Shown piece after piece: positions 16,350 to 27,690 of a stretch of DNA of 64,000 nt; position 1 is the first letter of the stretch, and every line of letters starts with the position of its first letter. Source of the DNA: Thermomonospora echinospora (lineage in GTDB: Bacteria > Actinomycetota > Actinomycetes > Streptosporangiales > Streptosporangiaceae); NCBI RefSeq assembly GCF_900108175.1, contig NZ_FNVO01000004.1, positions 186,001 to 250,000 on the forward strand, read 5' to 3'. The notes beneath the pieces were generated by a model, which saw nothing but the letters and a program-made list of their open reading frames with translations, searched no databases and was not told the DNA's origin. Both the position numbers and the translations under genes were made by a program.

Positions 16350-17738
16350 GTGCCCAGGCGCGAGCGGATCGTTGCCGTGATCACATTGTGCCTCCTGCAG
16401 GTCTGCACCGCGGGAGCCGGGGTGGCGGTGATCGACCTCACACCGCGCCACCGCGTGGCGCCCCGGCCCCCGGCGGTGGCGGCCCGGACGCCCGTACAGG
16501 TCACCGCGCCGATGCCCGGCACGGATCCGGATGCGCCGGTGCCCTCCGCGGCCGTTCTCACCGAACGGCTGGCGGCGCTGGCGGACGGGCCGGGGCCAAA
16601 GATCGGCGCGGTGGTGATCGACGCCGAGACCGGGCGGACGCTGTTCGACCGGGACGCCCGGCGCCCGGCGACCCCGGCGTCCACCACCAAACTGGTCACC
16701 TCGGTGGCGGCGTTGTCCGCGCTCGGCCCCGACCACCGGATCACCACCAGGGTCGTACGGGGCGGCACCGAAGAAGCCGTCGTGCTGGTCGGTGGCGGTG
16801 ACCCGACGCTGACCGCCCGGACCCCGGCGTACGGCGCCTACCCGCAGTACGCCTCGCTGGACGACCTGGCCCGCCAGACGGCGGACGCGCTCAAGAAGGC
16901 CGGCGTGGCCCGGATCCGCGTCGACTACGACACCTCGCTGTACGAGGGCGGGAGCACCGCCGAGGGGTGGAAGCCCAACTACCTTCCCGACGGCGAGGTA
17001 GCACCGATGAGCGCGCTCACCGTGGACGAGGGCCGTACCAGGCTGGGCGAGCAGACCCGGGTCTCCGATCCGGCGGCCTCCGCCGCCAGGACGTTCGCCC
17101 GGATGCTGGACCGCCACGGCGTACCGGCGAAGGCGGGACGGCGCACCGTCGCGGAGCGGGCCGCCCCCACGCTGGGCGCGGTGCAGTCACCGCCGGTGTC
17201 CGCGCTGGTCGAGCATCTGATGACGGTCAGCGACAACGACGTGGCCGAGGCCCTGCTCCGCCAGGTCGCCGTCAAACGGAACAGGCCCGCCTCGTTCGAG
17301 GGCGGATCGCAGGCCGTCATGGCGGAACTGGCGCGGCTGGGGGTCGCCGAGGGCGTGCGCGTCAACGACGGCAGCGGGCTGTCCACCCGCAACCGGATCA
17401 CCCCGCTGGCGCTGGCCCGCATCGCCTCCCTGGCCGCCTCCGGCGCGCACCCCGAACTGCGCGCGGCGATCACCGGGATGCCGGTGGCCGGTTTCACCGG
17501 CACGCTGTCGGCCCCCCGCTACACCGGCCCCGGGACGGCGGCGGGCGCCGGGGTCGTACGGGCCAAGACCGGCACCCTGTCGGGGGTGAGCACGCTGGCG
17601 GGGCTCGTCCAGGACGCCGACGGGCGGCTGCTGGCGTTCGCGTTCATGCTGGGGGACGGCGAGGGCCCGGTGGACCGCGGCCGCCTCGACCTGCTGGCCG
17701 CGGCCGTCGCCGCCTGCGGCTGCCGGACCGGACCCTGA
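16350..17738 (+). CDS. dacB: D-alanyl-D-alanine carboxypeptidase/endopeptidase (PBP4, peptidase S13)
   Basis: 462 residues from GTG 16350, preceded by GGGGAG. An N-terminal membrane segment (about 8-28) exports it. The three active-site motifs of the S13 family are present: SxxK as STTK (111-114), SxN as SDN (294-296) and KTG (406-408). Motif order and spacing fit PBP4-type low-molecular-mass penicillin-binding proteins, including the extra domain inserted between the first two motifs. It trims peptidoglycan stem peptides and may open cross-links. It shares its promoter region with ppa on the other strand, a common pairing in actinomycetes, where dacB and tilS are also close neighbours. Confidence 0.93.
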   Translation: MPRRERIVAVITLCLLQVCTAGAGVAVIDLTPRHRVAPRPPAVAARTPVQVTAPMPGTDPDAPVPSAAVLTERLAALADGPGPKIGAVVIDAETGRTLFDRDARRPATPASTTKLVTSVAALSALGPDHRITTRVVRGGTEEAVVLVGGGDPTLTARTPAYGAYPQYASLDDLARQTADALKKAGVARIRVDYDTSLYEGGSTAEGWKPNYLPDGEVAPMSALTVDEGRTRLGEQTRVSDPAASAARTFARMLDRHGVPAKAGRRTVAERAAPTLGAVQSPPVSALVEHLMTVSDNDVAEALLRQVAVKRNRPASFEGGSQAVMAELARLGVAEGVRVNDGSGLSTRNRITPLALARIASLAASGAHPELRAAITGMPVAGFTGTLSAPRYTGPGTAAGAGVVRAKTGTLSGVSTLAGLVQDADGRLLAFAFMLGDGEGPVDRGRLDLLAAAVAACGCRTGP

Positions 17739-17912
17739 CCGTGACGTCGCAGGGGGGCTGGGCACCGGTTTGTGGACGGCCCCCCGCCGTGGGTTCGGGA
17801 CGAGCCGATCCGGGGTGTGGACCTGGACATATGGGGAGATAACCAAAGCGGCTGTTCGTTGAACACCCTGCAAGGGCGCTGCAGCGCCGGGTCGGAAACT
17901 ACGGTGGTGCAC

Positions 17913-19061
17913 ATGAGCGCCCAGATGATCGACTGGAATGTCGCCGTCCAGACGGGCACCCGGCTGGTGCGGCCGGGGCCGCAGATCAGCCAGGAGGAGG
18001 CCTACGAGGTCGTCGATGAGCTGCGCCGGCTCGCCCGGCTCGCCGAGGGACACGTGCGGGACTTCACCGGCATCGAGGCCGTCGGCACCGAGGCGACCCA
18101 GGCCACCATCGTGGACCGGCCGGGCTGGATCCGGGCCAACGTCGACGGCTTCCGGGTCGTCCTGGAGCCGCTGATGGACCGGCTGGCCGAGCGCCGGGGC
18201 GGCCTCGGCGGCGGACCGGGTGGCGCGGTCATCCAGGCCGTGGGCTCCCGGGTGACCGGCGTGCAGATGGGCGCGCTGCTGGCCTACATGGCCAGCCGGG
18301 TCCTCGGCCAGTACGAGCTGTTCCTGCCGCCGGACCCGTCCGGCAACGCGCCCACCGGCCGGCTCACCCTGGTCGCCCCCAACATCGTCCACGTCGAGCA
18401 GGAGCTCGGCGTCGACACCCGTGACTTCCGGCTGTGGGTCTGCCTGCACGAGGAGACCCACCGCGCCCAGTTCACCGGGGTGCCCTGGCTGCGCTCCTAC
18501 GTGCAGGACCAGATGACGGAGTTCCTGCTGGCCTCCGACGTGGACCCGGCGGCCATGATGGAGCGGCTCCGGCAGACTGCCGAGGCCGTCGTGGATGCCA
18601 TCCGGGGCGGCGACGAGGACCCCGACAACCCGCGCCCCGGGCTGATCGACGCCATCCAGACCCCGCAGCAGCGGGAGATCCTCGACCGGCTCACCGCTGT
18701 CATGACGCTGGTGGAGGGGCACGGCGACTACGTGATGGACGCGGTCGGCCCCGAGGTCGTCCCGTCGGTCAAGGAGATCCGCGCCCGCTTCCAGGGCCGC
18801 CGCGACGGGGGCTCCCGGCTGGACAAGGCGATCCGCCGGCTGCTGGGCATCGACCTGAAGATGCGGCAGTACGCCGAGGGCTCCCGCTTCGTCCGCCGGA
18901 CGGTCGCCGAGGTCGGCATGGAGGGCTTCAACAAGGTGTGGACCTCCCCGGAGACCCTGCCCACCCACGCCGAGATCAAGGAGCCGACCGCCTGGATCGC
19001 CCGGGTCGTCGGCACCCGGTCGCTGCAGGCCGCCCCGCCCCCGGAGGCCGGTCAAGGCTGA
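17913..19061 (+). CDS. Zinc-dependent metalloprotease-like protein, DUF2342
   Basis: 382 residues from ATG 17913. The DUF2342 fold (annotated in databases as F420-biosynthesis-associated or putative hydrolase) shows the zincin motif [10 protein letters not shown], with HExxH at 179-183, after the strand [13 protein letters not shown]. The N-terminal [23 protein letters not shown] helix and the late [18 protein letters not shown] block are also typical. No signal peptide. The gene is a constant neighbour of dacB and tilS in actinobacteria, but the substrate is unknown. Weak ribosome site; two GTG codons just upstream (17904 and 17907) are alternative starts. Confidence 0.88.
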   Translation: MSAQMIDWNVAVQTGTRLVRPGPQISQEEAYEVVDELRRLARLAEGHVRDFTGIEAVGTEATQATIVDRPGWIRANVDGFRVVLEPLMDRLAERRGGLGGGPGGAVIQAVGSRVTGVQMGALLAYMASRVLGQYELFLPPDPSGNAPTGRLTLVAPNIVHVEQELGVDTRDFRLWVCLHEETHRAQFTGVPWLRSYVQDQMTEFLLASDVDPAAMMERLRQTAEAVVDAIRGGDEDPDNPRPGLIDAIQTPQQREILDRLTAVMTLVEGHGDYVMDAVGPEVVPSVKEIRARFQGRRDGGSRLDKAIRRLLGIDLKMRQYAEGSRFVRRTVAEVGMEGFNKVWTSPETLPTHAEIKEPTAWIARVVGTRSLQAAPPPEAGQG

Positions 19062-19119
19062 GCCCCGGCGAGCGCGCCCGCCCGGCGTACTCTTGCGCCC
19101 GTACCGGGAGGTGGGGTGC

Positions 19120-20130
19120 ATGGGGCCTGATCCGGCCGTCGCCACCGTGCGGGTGGCCGTACGGCGGGCGCTGAACGACCTGCCCGCCGGCGCGCGGGTG
19201 CTCGTGGCGTGCAGCGGGGGCGCCGATTCGCTCGCGCTGGCCGCGGCCGTGGCCTTCGAGGCGCCCCGCGCCGGCCGCGAGGCGGGCGGCGTCACCGTCG
19301 ACCACGGGCTGCAGGAGGGCTCCGCCCGGGTCGCCGACGCCGTCGTACGGACGATGCGTGACCTCGGCCTCGACCCCGCCGGGTCGGTGGCGGTGACCGT
19401 GGGCGCGCACGGCGGGCCGGAGAACGCCGCCCGCCACGCCCGCTACACCGCCCTGGACGAGGCCGCCGGACGGCTCGGCGCGGTGGTGTTTCTGGGCCAC
19501 ACCCTCGACGACCAGGCCGAGACCGTGCTGCTCGGCCTGGCCCGCGGTTCGGGAGCACGGTCGCTGGCGGGGATGCCTCCGGACTTCCGGCGGGGTGAGA
19601 TTCGTTACGTACGGCCGATCCTCGCACTGGACCGGGCCACCACCCGCAGGGCGTGCCTGGCCATGGACCTGGAGCCCTGGGACGACCCGCACAACGAGGA
19701 CCCGGCGTACACGCGCGTCCGGCTGCGGCACGAGGCGCTGCCCGCGCTGGAGAAGGCCCTCGGCCCCGGTGTGGCCGCGGCTCTGGCGCGCACGGCCCGG
19801 CTGCTGCGCGACGACGCGGAGGCGCTGGACGCCCTCGCCGCCCGCGCCTACGCCGATGTCCTCGACGGCGAGGGGGGCGGGCTGGACGTTGCGGCGCTGG
19901 AGGCGCTGCCACGGGCGGTGCGGACTCGGGTGCTGCGCAGGGCGGCGATCGAGGCGGGTGGCCCTGCGGGTACGCTCGCGGCCGTCCACGTTGACGAACT
20001 GGATCGGCTGGTGACGGCCTGGCGCGGGCAACACCACGTTGACCTGCCCGGGGGCGTACGCGCTTTGCGGCGATATGGAAAGCTGCTGTTTCGCCGGCGT
20101 GGGACCGCCGCCGACGGGCGGCGACAGTGA
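19120..20130 (+). CDS. tilS: tRNA(Ile)-lysidine synthase
   Basis: 336 residues. ATP-pyrophosphatase that converts cytidine 34 of the CAU-anticodon isoleucine tRNA to lysidine, so that it reads AUA. The PP-loop SGGADSLAL lies at 32-40, with VTVDHGLQ, and [20 protein letters not shown] after it. The C-terminal half ([14 protein letters not shown] to [16 protein letters not shown]) is the short actinobacterial version. ATG 19120 follows GGGAGG at a good distance. The hpt gene begins 25 bases downstream, so tilS-hpt-ftsH form the usual conserved block. Confidence 0.95.
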   Translation: MGPDPAVATVRVAVRRALNDLPAGARVLVACSGGADSLALAAAVAFEAPRAGREAGGVTVDHGLQEGSARVADAVVRTMRDLGLDPAGSVAVTVGAHGGPENAARHARYTALDEAAGRLGAVVFLGHTLDDQAETVLLGLARGSGARSLAGMPPDFRRGEIRYVRPILALDRATTRRACLAMDLEPWDDPHNEDPAYTRVRLRHEALPALEKALGPGVAAALARTARLLRDDAEALDALAARAYADVLDGEGGGLDVAALEALPRAVRTRVLRRAAIEAGGPAGTLAAVHVDELDRLVTAWRGQHHVDLPGGVRALRRYGKLLFRRRGTAADGRRQ

Positions 20131-20155
20131 CCGAGTTTCGAGGTGCGGTAGAGCA

Positions 20156-20716
20156 GTGGACGACAAGGACCTGGGCGCTGACCTGGCCAACGTGCTGATC
20201 CCGGAGGACCGGCTACAGGCCAAGATCCGGGAGTTGGCGGGCCGGATCGACACCGACTACGACGGCCGGGACCTGCTGCTGGTCGGGGTGCTCAAGGGCG
20301 CGGTCATGGTGATGGCCGACCTGGCCCGGGCGCTGCACGCGCCGGTCAGCATGGACTGGATGGCGGTGTCCTCCTACGGCTCGGGCACCCGCTCGTCCGG
20401 GGTGGTGCGGATCCTTAAGGACCTGGACGCCGACATCAGCGACCGGCACGTGCTGATCGTCGAGGACATCATCGACTCCGGGCTGACGCTGTCGTGGCTG
20501 GTCAGCAATCTGCAGTCGCGCAACCCCGCGTCGCTGGAGATCTGCGCCCTGCTGCGCAAGCCCGAGGCGGCGCAGACCGAGATCGACGTGCGCTACGTGG
20601 GGTTCGACATTCCCAACGAGTTCGTGGTCGGCTACGGGCTGGACTACGCCGAGAAGTATCGGAACCTGCCGTTCGTCGGCACCCTCGCCCCGCATGTCTA
20701 CGGAGGCCGGGAGTAG
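20156..20716 (+). CDS. hpt: Hypoxanthine phosphoribosyltransferase
   Basis: 186 residues from GTG 20156. Salvages hypoxanthine (and guanine) to IMP (and GMP) with PRPP. The PRPP-binding loop [10 protein letters not shown] lies at 102-111, preceded by [20 protein letters not shown] and [15 protein letters not shown] (flexible catalytic loop). The C-terminal [17 protein letters not shown] is the purine-binding hood. Length fits the family. The preceding tilS gene is only 25 bases away and likely cotranscribed. Confidence 0.96.
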   Translation: MDDKDLGADLANVLIPEDRLQAKIRELAGRIDTDYDGRDLLLVGVLKGAVMVMADLARALHAPVSMDWMAVSSYGSGTRSSGVVRILKDLDADISDRHVLIVEDIIDSGLTLSWLVSNLQSRNPASLEICALLRKPEAAQTEIDVRYVGFDIPNEFVVGYGLDYAEKYRNLPFVGTLAPHVYGGRE

Positions 20717-21003
20717 GGCCGGGCGGAGAAGGGGCAGGTCCGGGGCTGGTCGGCGGCCGACAGGACACAAGGGAACATAGGGACCAAGCGGTACGTTGCA
20801 AGACTGGACGGTAGGTATACCGGCGGAGCCAGAGGAGCGCGCAGGCTGCGACTCCGACGGATACCGGTGTACCGTCGGTGTCTCCGGGCATGTGCTCGGG
20901 GCCGCCGCATTGAGGGAGACCGCCTCATCGGGTGATCCGTCCGATGGGGTCTTGCAGACGCTGGTCAGGAGGGACGGAACCTCGCGAAGGGGTTGCCGGT
21001 TAA
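20717..21003 (+). promoter_or_regulatory. Leader and promoter region of ftsH
   Basis: 287 bases with no gene. An inverted repeat (CCGACGG 20854-20860, CCGTCGG 20872-20878) encloses an ACCGGTGTA loop and could be an operator or a leader hairpin. Upstream, around 20795-20815, a TTGCAA and a GTATAC box are present but at non-ideal spacing, so I do not call the promoter exactly. Confidence 0.4.
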
Positions 21004-23028
<2,025 letters not shown>

Positions 23029-23030
23029 CC

Positions 23031-23651
23031 TTGGCACTTCCCTATGACGAGGACGGGGCCCCGCTGAGGGCGGAACTCCCGGACTTCGACCACGCACGGC
23101 TGGAGCGGGCGGTCCGCGAGATCCTGATCGCGATCGGGGAGGACCCCGACCGCGACGGGCTCCGCGAGACCCCCGCCCGGGTCGCCCGCGCCTACGCCGA
23201 GCAGTTCGCCGGGCTGCGGCAGCACCCCGAGGACGTCCTCAACAAGGTGTTCGAGGCCGACCACGACGAGATGGTCCTGGTCAAGGACATCGAGGTGTAC
23301 AGCTCCTGCGAGCACCACCTGGTGCCGTTCCACGGGGTGGCGCACGTCGGGTACACGCCCAACAAGAAGGGCCAGATCACCGGGCTGTCCAAGCTGGCTC
23401 GGCTGGTGGACGTGTACGCGCGCCGCCCCCAGGTGCAGGAGCGGCTGACCAGCCAGGTGGCCGACGCCCTGATGGAGATCCTGGAGCCGCGCGGCGTGAT
23501 CGTGGTGATCGAGGCCGAGCACCTGTGCATGACCATGCGCGGGGTCCGCAAGCCCGGCGCCAAGACCGTCACCTCGGCGGTCCGCGGTGACTTCCGCGAC
23601 CATCCCGAGACCCGCGCCGAGGCGATGTCGCTGATCCTCGGCGGTTCCTGA
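23031..23651 (+). CDS. folE: GTP cyclohydrolase I
   Basis: 206 residues from TTG 23031, two bases after ftsH; its ribosome site (GGTGAG) lies inside the ftsH end. Opens GTP to 7,8-dihydroneopterin triphosphate, the first step of folate synthesis. Zinc ligands and active-site stretches are intact: [18 protein letters not shown] with Cys-His-His, then [20 protein letters not shown] and [11 protein letters not shown]. The first 17 residues ([17 protein letters not shown]) are a lineage extension, so an internal start cannot be ruled out. Confidence 0.96.
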   Translation: MALPYDEDGAPLRAELPDFDHARLERAVREILIAIGEDPDRDGLRETPARVARAYAEQFAGLRQHPEDVLNKVFEADHDEMVLVKDIEVYSSCEHHLVPFHGVAHVGYTPNKKGQITGLSKLARLVDVYARRPQVQERLTSQVADALMEILEPRGVIVVIEAEHLCMTMRGVRKPGAKTVTSAVRGDFRDHPETRAEAMSLILGGS

Positions 23652-23773
23652 CCCGCGTTCGGCGGGAAACGTCCCCGGTCACGAGGCCATCGCGCCGTCC
23701 GGATCGCGGGGATGGCGGGCGGTTCGCCGGGCGGCTGCGGCGGACAACCTTGATCAGGACATAGGCTGACTTC

Positions 23774-24622
23774 ATGACCAGTGCTGTTCCCGGGCTGCCC
23801 GCGCCAGGGCGATGTCTCGTGATGGGCGTGGTGAACGTGACCCCGGACTCGTTCTCCGACGGCGGGGCCTGGTTCGATCCCGACAAGGCGATCGGGCACG
23901 GGCACGACCTGGTGCACGAGGGCGCCGACCTGATCGACGTCGGCGGCGAGTCCACCCGCCCGGGGGCGCAGCGGGTGTCGCTGGCCGAGGAGCTGCGCCG
24001 GGTGGTCCCGGTGATCGAGGCGCTGGCCGCCGACGGGATCCCGGTGAGCGTGGACACGATGCGCGCCGAGGTGGCCGAGGCCGCCATCGGGGCCGGGGCC
24101 CGGCTGGTCAACGACGTCAGCGGCGGGCTGGCCGATCCGGACATGGCGCGGATGCTGGCCGGCGCCGGGATCCCGTACGTGGTCATGCACTGGCGCGGGC
24201 ACAGCAGGGACATGGACCACCGGGCCGAGTACGCCGATGTCGTCGCGGAGGTTCGCGCCGAGCTGCACGAGCGGGTGGACGCGGTGGTCGCCCAGGGCGT
24301 CGACCCCTCGATGATCGTGCTGGACCCCGGGCTGGGCTTCGCCAAGAAGGCGCACCACAACTGGACCTTGCTGGCCCGGCTCGGCGAGTTGTCCGGCGAC
24401 CTGCCGGTGCTGGTCGGGGCGTCCCGCAAACGGTTCCTCGGCAGGCTGCTGACCGAGCCGGACGGGCATCCCCGCCCGTTCACCGACTGCGACGACGCCA
24501 CGGTGGCCGTCACCGCGCTGTCGGCGGCGGCCGGCGCCTGGTGCGTGCGGGTCCACCGGGTGCGTCCCAACGCCGACGCCGTGCGCGTCGCCGCCGCGGT
24601 GCGTGCCGCGGGACGGGGGTGA
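23774..24622 (+). CDS. folP: Dihydropteroate synthase
   Basis: 282 residues. Condenses p-aminobenzoate with hydroxymethyl-dihydropterin diphosphate; the sulfonamide target. TIM barrel with MGVVNVTPDSFSDGG (17-31), the DVGGESTRPGA loop, LVNDVSGG, and the later VLVGASRKRF loop. Length and motif order are normal. A 122-base gap separates it from folE, so it may have its own promoter there. The next gene starts five bases after its stop. Confidence 0.96.
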   Translation: MTSAVPGLPAPGRCLVMGVVNVTPDSFSDGGAWFDPDKAIGHGHDLVHEGADLIDVGGESTRPGAQRVSLAEELRRVVPVIEALAADGIPVSVDTMRAEVAEAAIGAGARLVNDVSGGLADPDMARMLAGAGIPYVVMHWRGHSRDMDHRAEYADVVAEVRAELHERVDAVVAQGVDPSMIVLDPGLGFAKKAHHNWTLLARLGELSGDLPVLVGASRKRFLGRLLTEPDGHPRPFTDCDDATVAVTALSAAAGAWCVRVHRVRPNADAVRVAAAVRAAGRG

Positions 24623-24626
24623 GGGC

Positions 24627-25064
24627 GTGAAGCAAGCCGATCTGGCCAAGGTCGAAGAGGCCAACGCCGAGTTCTACGCCGCGTTCGAGAACGGGGACCT
24701 GGACCGCATGTCGGCGGTGTGGGCCGACGGCCCGCACGCCCCGAACGTGGGCTGCGTGCATCCGGGCTGGCCGCTGCTGCGGGGCCGGGAGGAGGTGCTG
24801 CGGTCCTGGGCGCTGATCATGGCCAACACCCCCTACATCCAGTTCGTGCTGACCGACCTGCACACCGTGGTGTACGGCGACCAGGCCCTGGTGACCTGCT
24901 CGGAGAACATCATCACCGTAGACGACAGCGCCGACGCCCCCGGCGGGCTGGCCGGTGGGAGCATCGTTGCCACCAACCTGTTCCTGCGGGTGGAGGGGCG
25001 ATGGCGGCTGCTGCACCACCACGGGTCACCGGTGCTGAACCAGGCGGAGGACGACGAGGAGTGA
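24627..25064 (+). CDS. NTF2-like (SnoaL-type) protein of the folate operon
   Basis: 145 residues from GTG 24627. Compact alpha+beta cone fold with ANAEFYAAFENGDLDRMSAVW at the N-terminus, VGCVHPGWPLLRGREEVLRSW, then LTDLHTVVYGDQALVTCSENI and a final strand RVEGRWRLLHHHGSP. Such proteins bind small hydrophobic ligands or catalyse isomerisations. Its position between folP and folB, with only 4-5 base spacing, suggests a role in folate or pterin handling, but no activity is known. The same insertion is found in other actinomycetes. Confidence 0.85.
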   Translation: MKQADLAKVEEANAEFYAAFENGDLDRMSAVWADGPHAPNVGCVHPGWPLLRGREEVLRSWALIMANTPYIQFVLTDLHTVVYGDQALVTCSENIITVDDSADAPGGLAGGSIVATNLFLRVEGRWRLLHHHGSPVLNQAEDDEE

Positions 25065-25068
25065 GCGA

Positions 25069-25443
25069 GTGATCCCCGGCGGGCCGGATCTGATCGAACT
25101 GACCGGGCTGCGGGCCCGGGGACGGCATGGCTGCCTGCCCGCCGAGCGGGAGCTGGGGCAGGAGTTCGTCGTCGACGTGGCGCTGGGCCTGGACACCCGG
25201 CCCGCGGCGGCGGGCGACGACCTGTCGCGTACCGTCGACTACGGATCCCTGGCCGACCGGCTGGTGGCCGTCGTCGAGGGGGAGCCGGTCAACCTGATCG
25301 AGACGCTGGCCGAGCGGCTGGCCGAGGTCTGCCTGCAGGACCCGACGGTGCAGCAGGTCCACGTCACGGTGCACAAGCCGGGCGCCCCGGTGCGGCAGGT
25401 GTTCACCGACGTGGCCGTGAAGATCTACAGGAGCCGATCATGA
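25069..25443 (+). CDS. folB: Dihydroneopterin aldolase
   Basis: 124 residues from GTG 25069. Splits dihydroneopterin into hydroxymethyl-dihydropterin and glycolaldehyde. Typical parts: LIELTGLRARGRHGCLPAER at the N-terminus, TVDYGSLADRLVAVVEGEPVNLIETLAERLAEV, and VHVTVHKPGAPV with the catalytic Lys region. The stop codon overlaps the folK start (ATGA). Confidence 0.95.
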   Translation: MIPGGPDLIELTGLRARGRHGCLPAERELGQEFVVDVALGLDTRPAAAGDDLSRTVDYGSLADRLVAVVEGEPVNLIETLAERLAEVCLQDPTVQQVHVTVHKPGAPVRQVFTDVAVKIYRSRS

Positions 25444-26015
25444 CTTCGCCCGACCGGACCCCCACCGGTAGCCATATGCTCGTCCAGCACCGCACCGTGC
25501 TGTCGCTCGGCAGCAATCTGGGCGACCGGCTGAGCAACCTGCAGGAGGGGATCGACGCGCTGTTCGACGCGCCCGGGCTGAGGTTCGTGGCGATGTCGCC
25601 GGTGTACGAGACCGCCCCGTACGGCGGGCCGGAAGGCCAGATCCCCCCGCAGGACGACTATCTGAACGTGGTGGTGGTGGCCGACACCAGGCTGGCGCCG
25701 GAGACCCTGCTGGACCGGGTGCTCAGCATCGAGAACTCGCTGGGCCGGGTCCGCGAGACGCGGTGGGGGCCGCGCACCCTGGACATCGACATCGTGGTGT
25801 TCAGCAACGTCACCTCCGAGGACCCCCGGCTGACGCTGCCGCATCCGCGGGCGCACGAGCGGGCGTTCGTGCTGGTTCCGTGGGCGGACGTCGAGCCCGA
25901 CGTGCTGCTGCCCGGACACGGCAGGGTGGCCGACCTGGCGGCGGCGGCGCTGCGCGCCGGCGGCCCGGACGTGGTGCGGCGCAGGGACGACCTGACCCTC
26001 CAAGAGCCCGCGTGA
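25440..26015 (+). CDS. folK: HPPK: 2-amino-4-hydroxy-6-hydroxymethyldihydropteridine diphosphokinase
   Basis: 191 residues. Transfers diphosphate from ATP to hydroxymethyl-dihydropterin, making the folP substrate. Signatures: LSLGSNLGDRLSNLQEGIDAL, SPVYETAPYGGPEGQ, RWGPRTLDIDIVVF with the Mg-binding DIDI, and LPHPRAHERAFVLVPWADV. ATGA overlap with folB and GTGA overlap with the next gene point to one transcript with coupled translation. The first 17 residues before VLSLGSN are longer than usual; the internal ATG of GSHMLVQH is an alternative start. Confidence 0.96.
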   Translation: MTSPDRTPTGSHMLVQHRTVLSLGSNLGDRLSNLQEGIDALFDAPGLRFVAMSPVYETAPYGGPEGQIPPQDDYLNVVVVADTRLAPETLLDRVLSIENSLGRVRETRWGPRTLDIDIVVFSNVTSEDPRLTLPHPRAHERAFVLVPWADVEPDVLLPGHGRVADLAAAALRAGGPDVVRRRDDLTLQEPA

Positions 26016-26479
26016 GGCCCACCCGCCCGGCGCTGCTGGCGGCCCTGGTGGTCGGGCTCGGCCTGGTCACCTGGGCGCTGTTGCAGGCGCTGTACGAGTC
26101 GCTGCCCAAGCTGCCCTGGACGATGGTGCCGACGCTGCTGCTGCTCGGTCTGGGCGAGGGGTTCACCGCCTACAACCTGTGGCGGCGGATCCGCCGGCGG
26201 CCCGGCACCCGGCCGGTGGAGCCGCTGATGGTGGCCCGGATGGCGGTGCTGGCCAAGGCCAGCGCCCATGCCGGCGCGGTGATCGCCGGGGTCTTCGCCG
26301 GGTTCGCGCTGTACCTGTCGTCGCAGATGGAGAAGGTCGTGCCGCGGCAGGACTTCTTCGTCAGCGTCGGTACGGCCCTGGCGGCGCTGGCACTGGTCGG
26401 CACGGCCGTCTGGCTGGAGTACGCCTGCCGCGTCCCCAAGGGGCCCGACGACCGCGACCCGGGCGCCTCCCGCGCCTGA
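26012..26479 (+). CDS. DUF3180 membrane protein
   Basis: 155 residues, GTG 26012 overlapping the folK stop. Four hydrophobic helices (about 5-27, 36-58, 78-100 and 108-130) with a basic loop (RRIRRRPGTRPVEPLMVARMAVLAKASAHAGAVIAG). DUF3180 proteins always follow folK in actinobacteria; their function is unknown. The tight overlap suggests it needs coordinated synthesis, perhaps as a membrane partner or transport component, but that is inference only. Confidence 0.9.
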   Translation: MRPTRPALLAALVVGLGLVTWALLQALYESLPKLPWTMVPTLLLLGLGEGFTAYNLWRRIRRRPGTRPVEPLMVARMAVLAKASAHAGAVIAGVFAGFALYLSSQMEKVVPRQDFFVSVGTALAALALVGTAVWLEYACRVPKGPDDRDPGASRA

Positions 26480-26604
26480 CCGGCTCTGGACGGCCCTGAA
26501 CGGCTCTGGACGGCATCTCCCGGCCATGAGGTGACCGCCGTCCCATGCCGGTGGGACACCCCTCCCGGCAGGCTGGGTCCGTGAAGGCGGCGGAGGTACG
26601 AGGC

Positions 26605-27678
26605 ATGGACGGGCAGGTATGGAAGTCGGCGGCCCACGGCGGGCCGGACGCTCCTGGGACGCTCGTCGATCTGGCGGCGCTCGGTGATCCGGAGGCGTTC
26701 GCCGGTTTGCTGCGGGCGCCCGCGGCGACGCGGGGCGAACTGCTGGACGACGCGCTCGACAAGGACATGCGACCGCTGGTGGCGCAGGCGCTGCATGTCT
26801 GCGACAGCGGTTCCACCGAGGAGATCCTGCTGGCACTGAAAGTGCTGGACGCGGTGGCGATCGCCGAGGAGTGCCCCGAACTGCTGCCGGACACGGTGCG
26901 CGTACTGACCGGGCTGTGCCGGCCCGACCAGGACGTCGAGGTGCTCGCCGCCGCGCTGCCGCTGTACGGGGCCCATGTTCCGGGGCCGTCGGCGGCCCAG
27001 GTCCTGCTGGCGATGAGCGGCCATCCGGACTCACGGGTGCGGGCGGGCGCCGTGGACGGCATCGAGTACTTCACCGACGAAGGCACATTCCCCCCAGCCA
27101 CGATGGACCTGGCGGAACGGCTGGCCCGAATGCTGGCCGAGGACCCCGACGCCCAGGTGCGGCTGGCCGTGGCCGAGGCGTTCGGCATGATGGAGAACTG
27201 GGCGGGCTTTCAGGTGGGCTGGGTCCACCACATGGTGGCGGCGCTGGCCCGGGCGGTGGGCGTCGACCAGGACCCGGCGGTGCGCAGGGCGGCGGCGAAG
27301 AACCTGGCCCAGACGTGGCAGGCGGCCAGGCCCGAGGCCGCCGAGGCGCTGCGCCCGTACATCGGGGACGGCGACCCGTACGTGGCGGCGTGGGCGCTGG
27401 CCCGGCTGGCGTGCCTCGGCGATCCCGCCGCGCTGGACCGGCTGTGGACGGTCCTGGCCGCCCCGGACGTTCACCGGGAGTACCTGTCGGCGGCCACGGA
27501 GCTGTTCGTCTCCTACCGGGGCGACGCCTCGCGTCGGGACCGCCGGCGGCTGCGCGGAGAGCTCAAACGGCTGCGCAAGCAGGGCTGGGCCAACGCGCCG
27601 ACGGACGAGCCGAACTGGTCGCCGCAGGCCCGCGACGACTACCTCAAGATCCTGATCAGCCGCCTGTCCCCATGGTGA
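26605..27678 (+). CDS. HEAT-repeat-like protein, first of a tandem pair
   Basis: 357 residues. ATG 26605 follows GGAGGT at good distance. The chain is made of amphipathic helix pairs typical of ARM/HEAT repeats, for example DSRVRAGAVDGIEYFTDEG, DAQVRLAVAEAFGMMENW, DPAVRRAAAKNLAQTW, and DPYVAAWALARLACLGDPAALDRLW. The N-terminal region contains PLVAQALHVCDSGSTEEILLALKVLD. It is related to the next gene along the whole length (about half of the residues match by eye). No catalytic domain, signal or membrane segment is visible; likely a binding or scaffolding protein, possibly an immunity-type protein of a contact system. Confidence 0.75.
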   Translation: MDGQVWKSAAHGGPDAPGTLVDLAALGDPEAFAGLLRAPAATRGELLDDALDKDMRPLVAQALHVCDSGSTEEILLALKVLDAVAIAEECPELLPDTVRVLTGLCRPDQDVEVLAAALPLYGAHVPGPSAAQVLLAMSGHPDSRVRAGAVDGIEYFTDEGTFPPATMDLAERLARMLAEDPDAQVRLAVAEAFGMMENWAGFQVGWVHHMVAALARAVGVDQDPAVRRAAAKNLAQTWQAARPEAAEALRPYIGDGDPYVAAWALARLACLGDPAALDRLWTVLAAPDVHREYLSAATELFVSYRGDASRRDRRRLRGELKRLRKQGWANAPTDEPNWSPQARDDYLKILISRLSPW

Positions 27679-27690
27679 ACCCCCGGACAG

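Noticed and set aside
17187-19295. 702-codon minus-strand open frame
   Set aside because: Shadow of the DUF2342 gene and dacB; composition and lack of motifs rule it out.
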